Shown here: positions 34,044 to 46,982 of the stretch, in pieces
Layout: each line of letters starts with the position of its first letter
How positions within the stretch are numbered: the stretch's first letter is position 1
Source of the DNA: Monocercomonoides exilis
Lineage: Eukaryota > Preaxostyla > Oxymonadida > Polymastigidae
Direction of reading: 5' to 3'
Assembly (NCBI GenBank): GCA_001643675.2
Contig: LSRY02000065.1
Location: forward strand, 317,001 to 381,000
Length of the DNA stretch: 64,000 nt
Notes under the pieces: generated by a model
The model's database searches: none
Told to the model about the DNA's origin: nothing
What the model saw: the letters and a program-made list of their open reading frames with translations, nothing else
Program-made: the position numbers and the translations under genes

Positions 34044-35400
34044 CTGGAGGTGAAAGAAGAAGTAGAAGAAAAGAGATAAAAGAAAGAAATGCAAATATTC
34101 TGATGGAAGAAGAAGAAAAGAAGAATTAATAAGAAGTATTCGAAATGAGTTGATGGAAGATGAATAATTGAATCAAGTAATATCGATACGAGGAGAAGGA
34201 GAAGAAGGAGAAGAAGAGAAAGAAAAAACAGAAAAAGATAAAGATAAAGATAAATCAAAATAAAAAAGTCAATGCGAATCGCTGTAATGATCACTAACTT
34301 TTCATTTGAACAAAGCTAAAACTATCACAAAAAATCAGAGCAACAATTAAATGAAAAAAACAAATAAAAATTATAAGAGACTTAAATAAAAATGAACTTT
34401 TAATTCAAATCAGATTGTTTTTAAACATTTTCATAACAAATAAAATTTATTCATATTCATGGAAATTGATTCTCTCAAGTCAATTTATTTCTGAACAACA
34501 TATCAAACAAATATTTTTTGAAAAAATAAACAATTGTTAAATAAAAAGGAATGAATTTTCTTTAACGAATTGCAAAAAAATGCAAAATAAAAATTTCGAT
34601 AATTATGACACTCAGAAAAAACTTGTTAAACATGAAAAATCACTACGGTTTTAAGCCTTTGAAAAATGATAAATAATAAAAATGAGATACTGAAAATAAT
34701 GCTTCAAAAACATTGAAAAATGAATTGGAAAATCTTTATGTGAATTTGCATAGAATGATAAGACGTCTGTCAAAGCGAAAATAGTATTTTAATAAATGAA
34801 AATTTTGGTAAGGTTTATTGATAGTGAATTGTGAGTAAATTTTTGTTTTGAAAATTTTGAATTATTGGAAAGTGTTTTATTTTTTTCAAAGCATAATTAA
34901 AAAAAATTGTTTGCTTTTATCTTTTAAAAAAAAACAGTGCCGGGCACTGACTGACGAGAGATCCACATTTTTCAAGGTGACGCAGATGTTTACACAATCT
35001 AATCATGATAAGTCTTTCATTCTCATTTCAAAAAAAGCATGTGAAATTTTTCAAAATTGAAAAATTTATTAAACGCGCAGAATGGAACAAAATTCATTGG
35101 GCAAAAATTTTTATCCCAGACAGGTGATTTATTTTTTTGAAATCATAAATTTATTGTCAAAATATTATGTTTGAAAATTTGTTTTTCATTTTCGTGAAAG
35201 AACATTGAATAGTGATAACAATGTCTTCAAAAAAGAATTTTCATGAACGAATCTCGAATGAATGCTTTCGTGACAAAGGAAATTCAAAAATATATGGAAA
35301 TGATGATTTCCAAGCCATTCACAAAAGATAACTATTAATTCATCTCCCCGAAAAAAGTTATGATTGTTATTATTATTTCCAAAATTTAATTGAAATAATG
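34044..35400. other. AT-rich spacer with transposon traces
   Basis: There is no gene. At 34,935-34,949 there is a perfect-armed palindrome, CAGTGCC-G-GGCACTG, in an otherwise AT-rich context; CAGTG is a common hAT terminus. At about 35,080-35,105 the sequence AGAATGGAACAAAATTCAT followed by GGGCAAAAATTT matches the inner and outer parts of the left end of MITE family E. Confidence 0.45.
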
Positions 35401-35517
35401 CATGACAAAATTTTTGAATTAATTTGAAATACAACGAATTGTTCCAAACTTTTTCTCCATCGCATCATTTTTTATCTATCATTCCCATGCATAATAATGA
35501 AAAAAAATACAATTAAT
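35401..35517. mobile_element. Family-E MITE end, third locus
   Basis: GACAAAATTTTTGAATTAAT through GTTCCAAACTTTTTCTCC matches the right end of the 177-bp MITE at 1,837-2,013 (reverse sense) and the split copy at 7,923/12,691. The element continues into, or is interrupted by, the family-F MITE that begins at 35,518. Confidence 0.55.
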
Positions 35518-35760
35518 TTGTCCAAATTTTTTGAAAAGTTCATTTTATTTAATTTTCAAATAAGACAAAAATATCATATTTCGATCGAATTTCTGTTCCC
35601 ACTGACAATACTTCACAAAAATGGAAACATAAGCATTGTCAAGATTTTGTTTTCATGGCAGCGAAATTTGGTGAGAGGGAACAGAAATTTGATCGAAATA
35701 TGAAATTTTTATTTAATTTGAAATTTAAACAAAAGGAACTTTTCAAAAAAATTTAGCCAT
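35518..35760. mobile_element. Palindromic MITE, family F, copy 2
   Basis: The ends TTGTCCAAATTTTTTGAAAAG and CAAAAGGAACTTTTCAAAA then ATTTAGCCAT match copy 1 at 1,357-1,600, and the inner part (ATTTCGATCGAATTTCTGTTCC and GGAACAGAAATTTGATCGAAA) forms an extended inverted repeat. Similarity to copy 1 runs over the full length. It has no coding capacity. Confidence 0.8.
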
Positions 35761-36924
35761 ATAAATGATAAATTTCATCTAAACCATTTCAAATACTAAT
35801 GTTTAAGATGAAATAAAGAAAAACATTTGTTGGATAAGAATGTTCACTTTTCAGTGATCATTTACAAATATTCAGATAAAAAATTTTTTTCAGTATTTTT
35901 TGATAGAAAAAATTGATTTCAAAAATAATCGCCCATATGAACACTAAAATAAATTATGCGCTTTTATTTGTCAGAGAACAAATAACAAAATAGGGCATGA
36001 AAGTGACAAAATCCAATTAAAAAGTGAAATCAATTAAAGCTTGACATTCTATTTGCAAATTTCAGATCGAAAGAAAGATGTTGATGAAATTAAGGACAAG
36101 GAAAGAAAGGTTGCATAATGATGTTATTATAGACGAAAGAAATGGAATTGAAAGACTTTTGAATAAGTTTTCAAAAAGTTTTTTTAATTTTGAATTTTTT
36201 GATGATTCTATTCTTTAAATTTCCTCAGGTTATTAATAAAGAATTATTATTTTTTAAATGGGACAAAACATTTGTCTTCAGGCATTTTAAATGGAAAATT
36301 TTTCATCTTTGATGAACTTTTTGTGATCAAAAATTTTGAAATAAACGGGTTTGTTTTTTGAAATACGTTTGATGTCACAAAACATAATGTTGTCATATCA
36401 ATGATGTTTGTGTTCATATTTGAAAATCAAATTTATTTTGAAATCTGAAAGTTATTGAAAAAGTTATTTGTTAATCAATTTTTTCATGCATTGTACAAAA
36501 AAAGCTTGAAAGTCTATATTTTCCCTCATATTTTTTCTTCTTTTCATAAACTCTTATCTTTTATAGTATTATCACTCCTTGACGCATATATGCGGTCCAC
36601 AAATAATTATAAAAATTGTTTGTTGTTTTATTTTATTTTATGATACTGTTTATTTTCGAAAATGTCCAATATATATTAAAAATATTATCATAGAATTTCA
36701 TCTTCGAACATTATTGAAATGTCTTTCATGTGAATTCTTATCCTGAAAAGGTGAAAAACAATATTTTCTCTATGCATCATCTTAATTAATGGATTTTTTT
36801 ATCACTTATAATTTGTTAACAGTATTCACATTCTTATTTTTGTATTTTTTTCGTTTTCCTTATTTTTGTTTAATTTTTCAATTTCATTTATTCAAACATG
36901 AACACTCACATACACAAACACATA

Positions 36925-36973
<49 letters not shown>

Positions 36974-37130
36974 ATTGACCTGACTTACATACATATATAT
37001 TTTTCTCTTTTAGTTGTGCTCAAAAAATTGTTTTTGCGTTTTAAAAACGTTTCTTTAATATTTGAGTAAAGTTTCCTATGGGCATTGATCATATTGTTAA
37101 CGGTTTTTAAATAGTCGATAAGACCAGGAA
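35761..37130. other. AT-rich region upstream of CFAP70
   Basis: No gene is seen. A poly(A) tract of 47 bp lies at 36,926-36,972. The 158 bp between it and the CFAP70 start must hold any promoter, but I cannot point to a defined element. Confidence 0.5.
36926..36972 (+). repeat. Poly(A) tract, 47 bp
   Basis: An uninterrupted run of A, 158 bp upstream of the CFAP70 start codon. Confidence 0.95.
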
Positions 37131-40100
37131 ATGGCTGAACAAATTGCTTTAGGTATTTTATTGCATTCTCATTTACTTATTATTGCAACTTATGTGAAAA
37201 AATTTGAAAGCTGTTGCCGTTAACGATTGCACGCGATTGAAAGGATCAAAATCCGTTGTTGGGTTCGAATTTGGTGATGAATATTGCGAGGTTGCTCTTT
37301 TTTACATATTTTAAAATTGATTATTCCTTCAATATTACTGTGATTTTTTATTTTCTTTTTGTGAAGTCAAATGTTGTTGAATGTGTTCAAAATGGGACAG
37401 AATTTAGGGCAAGCTATGATTTTATAACGACATTTAGTGATATTACTGTTGATGAAGATTTTGTTAATCAATTAGCTTCGACTCCTTTGGTTTTTCGATT
37501 TTACGAATTTGTCGAACCAATTGGAAAGAAAAATGACAAGCAACAAAAGAATTCTTCAGGAAAAGCACCTCTTTCAAAGGGAGTGGGAGCGCCATTTCCA
37601 ACTGGGAATCCTGCCGATCTTCCCCCAAACACTATTGCAAATCCGCAAATCGGTGATCTACAGAAGAATCTAATTGGCACTGTTGAAGTGTCGCTTCTGC
37701 CTTTTGTATCAAATGCAGGATTGCAAAGTATAGACACAGGAAGAGTTACTATTCAGCTAGCACCAGATTATGATTTACCAGCATTTGCAACGCAAAAAGA
37801 TAGCCAGGTTGAAAAAAAGGCAGTTAGGTCTTCAACCGATACAAAAAAGCAGAAGGACTTGCAACAACAGCAACAAGACTTGCCTGCGGCCATTGAAGAG
37901 GAGCTTCCTCCAGCTACAACACAAATACGGGTTGAGCTCTCTCAGGCGTTGTGCCGTGTTGTGGATCTGCGTGAATGGAATGTGTTGACTGTTGCTGTTG
38001 GTGGACTATGCGGCCTTCCGCGTGCGTGGGAAGAAAAAGCCAAATACAATGTGGATGCGAAACAATGTTTGAATGTTTATCGATTTTTTGATCATATTTA
38101 TATTTCTGTTTGTTTTTCTTTCTTTTTTCTTTTCTTTTTTCTTTTCTTTTTTCTTTTCTTTTTTCTTTTCTTTTTTCTTTTCTTTTTTCTTTTCTTTTTT
38201 CTTTTCTTTTTTCTTTTCTTTTTTCTTTTCTTTTTTCTTTTCTTTTTCTTTTCTTTTTTTCTTTTCTTTTTCTTTTCTTTTTTCTTTTCTTTTTTCTTTT
38301 CTTTTTTCTTTTCTTTTTTCTTTTCTTTTTTCTTTTCTTTTTTCTTTTCTTTTTTTTTCTTTGTGTTCATATTTCCTAAATGAACTTATCTTCTTTTTAC
38401 AAATTGAATATGATTTTCAATCAATTTATTAATTTATTTATTTATTTGTTAATGCAGTGCCTGTTTCATACACACTGGCCCTTCCGCTTCCCTTCACACG
38501 GCGCGACATCAGCGCTCTTTCAAGCGACTCTGCCAGAACACAAACGCAGACACAGACACAATCTCAATCACAATCTCAATCACAATCTCAATCACAATCG
38601 CAGATGCAGATTGCATGTTCACTCAGATCTTCTCGTGCAGGCACCGCAAATGGAGGAGATAATTCATCTTCATCGTCTTCTTCTTCTTCTTCACTGCTTA
38701 GCTCAAGCGAAACAATGCAAAGTCCACTGCCTGCTTCCAACTCTTCTTCTTCAGCTTCTCTCGCTCCATCTTCATCAAACGCAATTTCCTCTTCCATCAC
38801 CATTCATTCATCATCATCATCATCTTCTTCTTCTTCTTCTCTTTCCCTTCTTGCCATCCCCTCCACTGCCCTCTTCACAAACGGCTGCTTTGTCCCTCCT
38901 CCTCCTCTCCACAGCACCGACCCTTTGTCCTTCCAAAAGCCCTCTCAATTGCAATCCTCTCTGCTTCAGTCTCAATTCCAATCCCAATCGCAGTCAGCAT
39001 CCCAATCAACTGCCCAGCTTCCCTCGCCTTTGCAGGCACAACTCACACAACTGTCTCAACCCACTCCACTGACACAGCTGCCTGATGACCCTTCCTCATT
39101 CACAGATGCGGCGGGCGTTCCTCTTCCCTTTGAGGCTGCCATCCTCCCTTCTGCCTCTGCTGCCAGGACGCTTTCGTCGCAGCTGGCTGGGCAGCCAGAA
39201 AAGAGCGAAAAAGCAGAAAAAGCAGAAAAATCGGAAAAATCAGAGAAGAATGCAAAAGGAGACAAAGATGCTTCGCTTTTTCCCGGAGGAGAAAACGGAG
39301 CTGCAGGACTTGTGGATATTGCGTGGAATGTTGTGGATGATGGCCTTCCGCCAGTGGGAATGCTACGCCTCGCCCCGCCACGCCCTCAGCTTCCTCAGTT
39401 TTCTCAGCTGGGGCAGTCAATGTCTGCCTCACTCTCGCGCAGCAACGGATCACATCTGAATGCAAGCAACGGGATGAATGGAGCTTCAGGTGCTGGTTCT
39501 TCTTCTTCTTCTTCCTCCTCCTCCCCTTCTTCTTATCCATCCGCCTTCTCCTCTCTCGATGCCTCGCACTCATCAGACACCAACTCCCCCTTTCTCGACC
39601 GTTCGCAGGGGCTGTCATTGGCAAGCACTGGGTTAGGTTCTCCTGCATTGAGCAGCATGAGCATGCTGTTTGGAGGGGTGAATCCGCTTGTGGACGATCC
39701 AGACGATGAAGGATGCCTCAGCAGCCAGATGTTCATGGCAGCGCTTGCAAACCACGAGGGGGAAGAAAAGAAGGAAGTGGAAGGAGAAGGAGAAGGAGAA
39801 GTGGAAGTAGAAGGAGAAGGAGCTGCTTATGATTCGATTCAAATGAATCCATCATCATTGCCTTCTTCTTCTTCTTCCTCTTCCTCTTCCTCTTCCTCTT
39901 CAGAGGAGAAGAAGCAGAATGAGTCTTCTCTTCTGTCTATGTCCCTTCTCACTCTCCATCAGTCTTCTTCTGAATGGCGTCGCCCACACGTCGCCTTCCA
40001 GTCTGCCCTTCCTCCTTCAATGGCAGCTGTCTCAACAGTCAAACTGCCATCAACGATGATGATGTTGCCTAATGCTTCTGCTTCTGTGTCTGCTTCATCG

Positions 40101-43100
40101 TCATCTTCTTCTTCCTCTTCCTCTTCCTCTTCTTCTAATAATAATAATAATCAAAATACAGCTCTTCTATCTCTTCCTTCTCTCCTTCCACCAAAGGAGC
40201 ATTTATCTGCCTCGCTCAACACCATTCCTCCATCAGTTGCTGCAAAGGAAGCCAGTTTATCAGCCAGTTCTAATCAGAATGGACAAAATGGATTGAATGG
40301 AATGAATTCTTCTCTTCTTCCTTCTGCTCTGATGGCAACCGCACAGCTGAATTCTTCGCAGAGAGGAGGAGGTTTGGATTCTTCTTTGGCTCAGACGAGC
40401 TTTTCGCTGTCAGCTTTTGCAAACACAAATGGATTGCGTTCATCAGCAGATGGAGGGAAAGAGCTGGGGAGAAGCGGGATTGGAGCACAGGGTGTATCAG
40501 AGGGGGAAGAAGGAGGAAGAGAAAGAGGAGAAAGAGGAGAACGAGGAGAAATGAATGAGGAAGAGGATGGGATGCATGGGTTGCCACTGTTTGTGCCTAT
40601 AAACTCTTCGTCTGCTGTGCATGTTTCGTCGCTTTTTGCCTCTTTGACACCTCAATTGCCAAGTGTTTTGAGTGGGATGGTACCTTCTTATGCAGCAGAA
40701 GCAGGAGAGGAGGGGGGAATAATGATGGGACAAGGGCAGAGAGAAGGAGAAGGAGCTGGTGAAGATGGGGCGAATGCGCAGAAGGAGGAGAAGAAAGAGG
40801 AGAAGAAAGAAGAGAAGAAGGAGGAAGGGAAAGGGAAAGGAAAGAAAGAAGGTTTGACTTTTTATTTATTTTTTATTTTATTTTATTTATTTTAATTTTT
40901 ATTTATTTATTTATTTATTTATTTATTAATCTTATTCTTCACTCACATATTCCATCTTCTTCTTATCTAATTAATCCCTCCTGCCCAATAAATAAAAAAA
41001 TAAAATAAAATAAAATAAAAAATAAAAAATAAAAATAATCAGCTCAAACAGAATCTCATTCATTGCATCCTTCTCTTCCCCAGTTCCCTTGTCTCTACCG
41101 TCGCATTCTTTCTCCTCAGTCAGTTGAAGCACTGAAGAATCTTGCACTGGAGAAGGAGAAGAACGATGAGAAGGAAAGGATGAAGAGAGAAAGGAAAGAG
41201 AAGAAAGGGAAAAATGCGAAGAAGAGTAAGAAGATGACAGGAAAAGAAGGGAAAAGAAGCAGAAGAAGCAAATTAGAAGAGGAAGAAGAAGATGATGAGA
41301 AAGAAGAAGATGAAGAAGATGAAGAAGAATATGATGAACTTAATTCACAAAAGAGCAGAAACAAAAATTTGAATGGAAATCCATTTGAAGAGTCAACAAT
41401 AGCCAAACAAGAGCGATCTTTGCTTCTTTCCTCAATGGGATTGGAAGATCCGATACATTCACATCTTTCTTCCTCTTCCTCTTCCTCTTCCTCTTCTCAT
41501 TCAATTCCACCAACAGCTGCTCCTCTTGCCTTCACAGGTGGCATTGGCCATCCTCTCATCCCCCCTCCTTCTTGTCTCTCTCTCCTCTGTGACAGAACCT
41601 CTCCTGTTACTTCTCTTCTGTCAGACAACAACTCTTCCTCCTCCTCCTCCTCTTCTTCTTCTTCTTCTTCTCATAACTCTTTTGTTCCTTCTTATCCCAA
41701 TCCTTCTTCTTCTTCCTCTTCTTCTGCCTTCTCTGGTTATAACTCAACCACTTCATCAATTGCTCAGCTTCCATCTGTTGCCTCTTCATTCGTTGGAGAA
41801 AGAGGAGAAAGAGGAGGGTATTTGAACAGCAATTCGAATGTTCCCTCTGTTTTGCCTTACAGACACAGTTTTGCAGCTTATATCCCTCTTCAGCCATTAG
41901 CTCAGCCCGGAACGACTGTTGTGTGTGGGAGGTTTGATCTGTTTGACTTGAATGCCCAGGGGAAAAGCGTTAAAAGGGTGGAGTGGGAAGAGGAAGAGGC
42001 GGAAAGGAAGAGGAGGGAGAAGGAGAAGAAGGAGAAGAAGAGGAGAGGAGAGAGGGAGGAGAATGGGGTTGAGGGAGGGGATGAGATGTTTGGGAGGGAA
42101 AACAAGAAAGCGGATGAAGGAGTTGATATCAGAAAGAGCACAGGATCAGTGGCTGGTGGAAGGGGCGATAAAGGAAAAGGAGAAAAAGAGAAAGAGAAGG
42201 AGAAGGAGAAAGAGAAAGAGAAGGAGAAAGAAGGAGATAGAAAGAAAGGAGGGGAGAAAGGGAAGAATGCAGAGCAAGACAAGAGCGATGCGTATGATGA
42301 TGGCGTTGGAGGAGCGAAATGTGTTGAGAGAGCAAAATCCTTCGCAATTGTTGCATTGGGCTTGGAACACCCGCTTATTCCTGTTACTCCGCCTCCTGCG
42401 CCTCCTCTTCCGTTGGCAAGTGGCAAAAAACAAGGAAAAGGAGAAGAGAAGAATGGGACTTCGGGAAATTCGATGAAGAATGTGAAGGATGTGAATGGGC
42501 AAGTGTCAAATTCATCATCATCATCTTCTTCTTCTTCTTCTTCTTCTTCTTCAAATTCACAAAAATCAAAATCCTCTTCCTCCTCTTCTTCTTCTTCCTC
42601 CTCTTCTTCTCTTCTCCCCTTCTCTTCCCCCATCGACCCCCACCATCTTCAGCAGAGCCCCTATTCCCTCTCTCCTCTCCACTGCATATCCCCTCATGTT
42701 CTGTCTGACGGCCACATCATCGACACCTCTTCCACTGATGTTTCTTCTGTTCCTCCTTCTCTCTTGTCCAATTCCACTCTTTCATCTGACTCTGCCCTTG
42801 CCTCAACAATCAACCAGACAGTGGAGACATTCGCACACGCTGTGTTATCACAGACGGATCCTGAATTTGTTGCGGCTTCTTCTTCTTCTTCCTCTTCCTC
42901 TTCTGGTTCTTCTTCTTCTTCTTTTGATTCAGAAACAGGTGGGTTTGGATTTCAGGGTATTGAATTGCAATCACAGCAGACCCAACAACAACATCAAAAT
43001 TACAATTCTTCTTCTTCTTCTTCAGTCTCCAACACACCACGTGGCATCTCCCGCACTCCTCTCAGCCCCTCTGCAGCTCAGCTCCAGAAGGGAATGAATC

Positions 43101-45460
43101 CTCAAAGCTCTTCAAAAGCCATCTCCTTCTCAACTCCTCCAACAGACAGAACAAGCAACGACGGCTTGCAAACAGTGCGTTCCTCTTCTTCTGCGCTGAG
43201 TGGCTTCTTCTTCCCTTCCTCTTCGTCTTCCACAGCCCCTTCCTCCTCTTCTTCTTCGAGTGGGGCGGTGGCAGAGATGAAAAGAAGCATCCGAAGAGCG
43301 CTGGAAGGGTCAGGGCAGATGGCGACAATACAAAGAGAGATGATGGCTATTCTTTTGATGCAGATGAGGGAGCAAGGAGTGGCTGAACAAGCAGAAGGAG
43401 AAGGAGAAGGAGGAGAAGGAGGAGGAGGAGGACAAGAAGTGGCGGTGGCGAAGCTGTTTGCGAGTGTGAGGGAGAAGATGATGGTGCATTTGGAGAGGAA
43501 TGTGTTTGGGGTGAGTGAGAAGGAGAAGGAGAAGGAGAGAGAGAGAGAGAAGAAAGGAATAGCTGGGCATTCAACAGGAATAGTTGGAGGGAAATCGCTT
43601 TCATCGTCTTCTCCTTCGATTGCTGGAGGAGATGGGAGAAGCGGAACAACAAGAACAGGAAGATCACAGCAAGGGCAATCACAAAATACAACTTCTGCCA
43701 TCTTTCCTTCGCAGAATGCTTCTTCTTCTTCTTCTTCAAGCTCATCATCTTCTTCTTCCTCCTCTTCTTCTTCTCGCAAGTCAAACATTCCCTCTTCTTA
43801 CCCCACTTCATCTATTCCACCCACACCATCATTTATCACCTCCTCCTCTTCCTCTTCCTCTTCTTCTTCTTCTTCTTCTTCTTCTTCCGTTCTCTCTGAC
43901 TCCCACCTCCTCTCTTTATACGATGAAGCCATCCTTCTTGGCCTCCACTCACAAGCAGAAGCACATCTGGATGAAGTGATTGCGAGGCATCCATTGAGTG
44001 AAGAGCTGTGGCTGATCAAAGGGAGCACAGCATTTCGAATGGGGGACACACCCAGAGCAGAGGAATGCTTCAGAAGAGCTCTGCATTGCAATCCACGCTC
44101 AGGGATGGCGCTGTTGTGTGTGGGGTGTCTGAAATCAGCAAACAGAAGGAGTGAACAAGAAGCGGAAACGTTTTTGACTTCGCTGGTTGTGGAGAAGGAT
44201 AGCAGGAATCCGATCTGCTGGGCGGTGCTGGGGCTGCATTATGCGTATGTGGGGAAAGAGGAAGAGGCAGAGCATGCGTTCTCAAGGGCAGCACAGCTAA
44301 GGAGGCATTTGTTGGGTGCGGCAGGGGTGGAAGGAGGAGGAGGAGGAGGAGGAATAACAGGGATGGGAGGGATGGGGGGGAGTGTGTCAACAACAGTTAT
44401 TAGGAAGCCTGTATTGCAGAGGGAGAACAGCAAGATTCGGATGGGCGAGCAGACAGGAGGGAAAGGGCAAGGGGGAAGTGGAGTGGGGTCGATGAGATCA
44501 TCAGTGAATAGCGTGGGAGAAAGAGAAAGAGAGAGAGAAAGAGAGAGTTTGGTTGATTTGGATCCGTTTTCGCAGAGGAAGGATGTGAGAGGGCCGGGAA
44601 TAGGTGTGAAGAGGGAGGAGAGGAGGGAAATTGGATTGCGATATTTGTGAATATGCATTAATTTATATTGCATGAATTTGTGTTTTATGAATATTTTATC
44701 TGTTTTCTTTTTCTTTTTCTTTTTTCTTTTTTCTTTTTTCTTTTTCTTTTTTCTTTTTCTTTTTTCTTTTTCTTTTTTCTTTTTTTCTTTTTCTTTTTTT
44801 TTTTTTTTTTTTTTTTTAATGTTAATTTTCGATAAATTGCAATATATTCTTCATTCATCTTTTTATGATTTTTATTCTTAATTTATGAATTCTTTTCTTT
44901 TCTCTTCTCTTCTTTTCTCTTCTTTTTCTCTCTCTCTTCACTTCTCTTTTGTTTCTCATTTTTTTCTTTTCTTTTCTTTTCTTCTTTTTTTCTCTTCTCT
45001 TCTCTTCTCTTCTCTTTTTTCTATTCTCTTCTATTCTTTTCTCCTTCATCCTTTTCTCCTTCATCCTTTTCTCCTTCATCCTTTTCTCCTTCATCCTTAT
45101 CCCTCTCTTCTCTTTTCCCTAACCCTTCTCTTCAGATGAGCCTAATTATGAGCGATTCCAGATCCCTGTTGTGGAGAATGGGCTGAGGAGGGAGAATGTT
45201 GGGCATGACCCCTTCTGCTTAGAAGTCGCTATGTTTCTGTTAGAACAGTGTGGATGCACTCATCTAGCTGAAGTGGCTGTGAAAATGGTTTGTATTCGAA
45301 AAAAAGAGAATAAATAAATATAAAAAATAAAAAAACAGAAATAAATTTAAAAAAGAAAAAGATAAATTTCGTTTTTTTTTTTAAATTATAACTAACATTT
45401 ATGAAATCAACATTTAATTCTTTTCCTCTTTCTCTCTTTCTCTCTTTCTCTCTTTCTCTC

Positions 45461-45491
<31 letters not shown>

Positions 45492-46006
45492 GTCTCCTTC
45501 TCTCACTCAGGATCTCAACCACATTGGCCTCGCAGCGTACTTCCCTCTTCCCACAGCCACTCAATCGAGACAATCCAAATTGCGGGTGACAATTCCAGGC
45601 GCCGGAATAAACGATGCACAAGGCGAAGAAGGGGATGTTGGGCAACTCCGAACATCAGTTACATCAGCTGTGTCTGTTGGAGGAGAAGAAGAGGAAGAGG
45701 CAGGAAGAGGAGGAAGAGGAGAAGGAGAACAAGAAGGAGAAGGGAAAAGAAGTGCGAAGGATTTAGCATTCACTTATCCCTCAGCGATGGGGCTGTTATG
45801 TCTGGGGAAAGTGGCATATGACAGAGGAGAGGTGTCTTTTGCAGCAGAAGTGTTTGCGATGGGGCTGGCACTGGAACAAGAGAGCTATGACTTGCACAGA
45901 TGGCTGGGCCATGCACATTACTTGATGGTGTGGACTTTATTTATTTATATAATTATTTATTTATTAATATTATTATTATTATTTTTGTTATTGTTATTGT
46001 TATTAT

Positions 46007-46068
<62 letters not shown>

Positions 46069-46219
46069 ATTATTATTGTATATGTATATGTATTGTTTTT
46101 TCTTTCTTTCTCTTTAAATATCAAATATATTTCTCTTTCTCATTTCTCTTTCAAATCTTCTTCTCTTCCTTTCTTTCCATCTCCCCATCTTTCAATTAAT
46201 AATTTCTATCTATCTACCT

Positions 46220-46254
<35 letters not shown>

Positions 46255-46782
46255 TTTTTTCGCCCCTCACCCTCTTCACCCTCTCCCTCCCTCTCTCTCC
46301 CTCTCCCCCAGAACCATTATGATGACTCCCTCCGTGAATACACCAAAAGCATGGGCATACACGGCATCACCAAAGACGCCTCAGTCTGGCTGCGCATCGG
46401 AGAAATTCAGCTGAGCGAGCAAAAATTGAGCGAAAGCAAAGATGCATTTCTCCGGTCTGTGGCAGTGTGGAGGACGTGGAGGGGGCTTTTGGGCATTGGC
46501 GTGTGCTGCGTGTGGGAAGGGAACTATACAGACGCTGAAGACGCTTTATGTGCTGCTCATACCCATAATGTGCATAGTGCTGAAGTGTGGGGTTATTTGG
46601 CGCTGCTGCTGAGTCTGTGCTCGCGCGCGGAAGAGGCGCTTATTGCGCTGTCGGAGGCATTGTCGCTTGGTTTTGCGGATGGAATGGTATTGTCAAGAGT
46701 AGCTCAACAGCTGGCAGAATTAGGATTTGTAGAAGAAACAGAAAAAATTAAGAATAGAATTCAGGCTGCCCAAGAAGAATAA
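37131..46782 (+). CDS. CFAP70: CFAP70 (TTC18) axonemal protein, 8 exons, about 2,571 aa
   Basis: Exons: 37131-37152, 37211-37290, 37367-38066, 38458-40851, 41124-44603, 45136-45287, 45511-45927, 46312-46782 (TAA). All junctions are GT..AG and the phases add up; the exon 3 donor and exon 5 acceptor are the least certain. The N-terminal C2-like part (residues 1-270: VAVNDCTRLKGSKSVVGFEF, YDFITTFSDITVDEDFV, LIGTVEVSLLPFV) matches animal CFAP70. Tetratricopeptide repeats lie at about 1,995-2,130 (LWLIKGSTAFRMGDTPRAEE, NPICWAVLGLHYAYVGKEEE) and 2,230-2,571 (SVWLRIGEIQLSEQKLSESK, YTDAEDALCAAHTHNVHSAE, VWGYLALLLSLCSRAEEALI), in CFAP70 order. CFAP70 acts at the base of outer dynein arms in motile flagella. 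It is over twice the length of the roughly 1,120-residue human protein because of Ser, Gln-Ser and Glu/Lys tracts in exons 4-5. No membrane segments remain after splicing. Confidence 0.92.
38113..38362 (+). repeat. 250-bp pure pyrimidine microsatellite in CFAP70 intron 3
   Basis: About 20 copies of an 11-12-bp unit (CTTTTCTTTTTT) run without a single purine from 38,113 to 38,362, inside the 391-bp intron 38,067-38,457. A few units have one T fewer. Confidence 0.93.
44604..45135 (+). other. CFAP70 intron 5 with stacked simple repeats
   Basis: The 532-bp intron holds a (CTTTTT)n tract at 44,700-44,817, a TTTTCTC-type tract at 44,886-45,040 and four tandem copies of a 14-bp unit (CTCCTTCATCCTTT) at about 45,041-45,098, next to the acceptor TTCAG. 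Confidence 0.85.
45928..46311 (+). other. CFAP70 intron 7, in-frame and stop-free (384 nt)
   Basis: This intron (GTGTGG...CCCCAG) has a length divisible by three and no stop codon in the CFAP70 frame, so retention would insert 128 mostly hydrophobic residues (from a 37-bp T run and TTTA repeats). It is called an intron because the flanking exons join within a tetratricopeptide array as in other CFAP70 proteins, and the acceptor has a strong pyrimidine tract. Confidence 0.85.
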
Positions 46783-46982
46783 ATAAATAAAATAAAATCA
46801 TTTCTAATGTTTTCATTACATTCGTTTTCTTTCATGTCTCAATTTCGTTCTTATATCCACGTCACATTAAAAATTCATTTGTTTGAATGTACGTATGGCT
46901 TAGATCATTTTTGATCAATATATCAAAATAAAGACACCGTTAGCGTCTTATTGTCAGGTATTAAAGCTACTCTGACTATGCC
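46783..46982. other. Intergenic space between CFAP70 and CLEC16A
   Basis: Only 200 bp separate the CFAP70 stop from the CLEC16A start on the same strand. It is AT-rich, with no RNA gene. It must contain the CFAP70 3' end signal and the CLEC16A promoter; no defined element is seen. Confidence 0.6.

Noticed and set aside
38098-38370. Lys/Arg-rich and Phe-rich frames across the pyrimidine microsatellite
   Set aside because: These are translations of a simple repeat inside CFAP70 intron 3.
46008-46044. Membrane helices in CFAP70 from a Phe/Leu-rich stretch
   Set aside because: The stretch comes from a T homopolymer within intron 7 and is absent from the spliced product.
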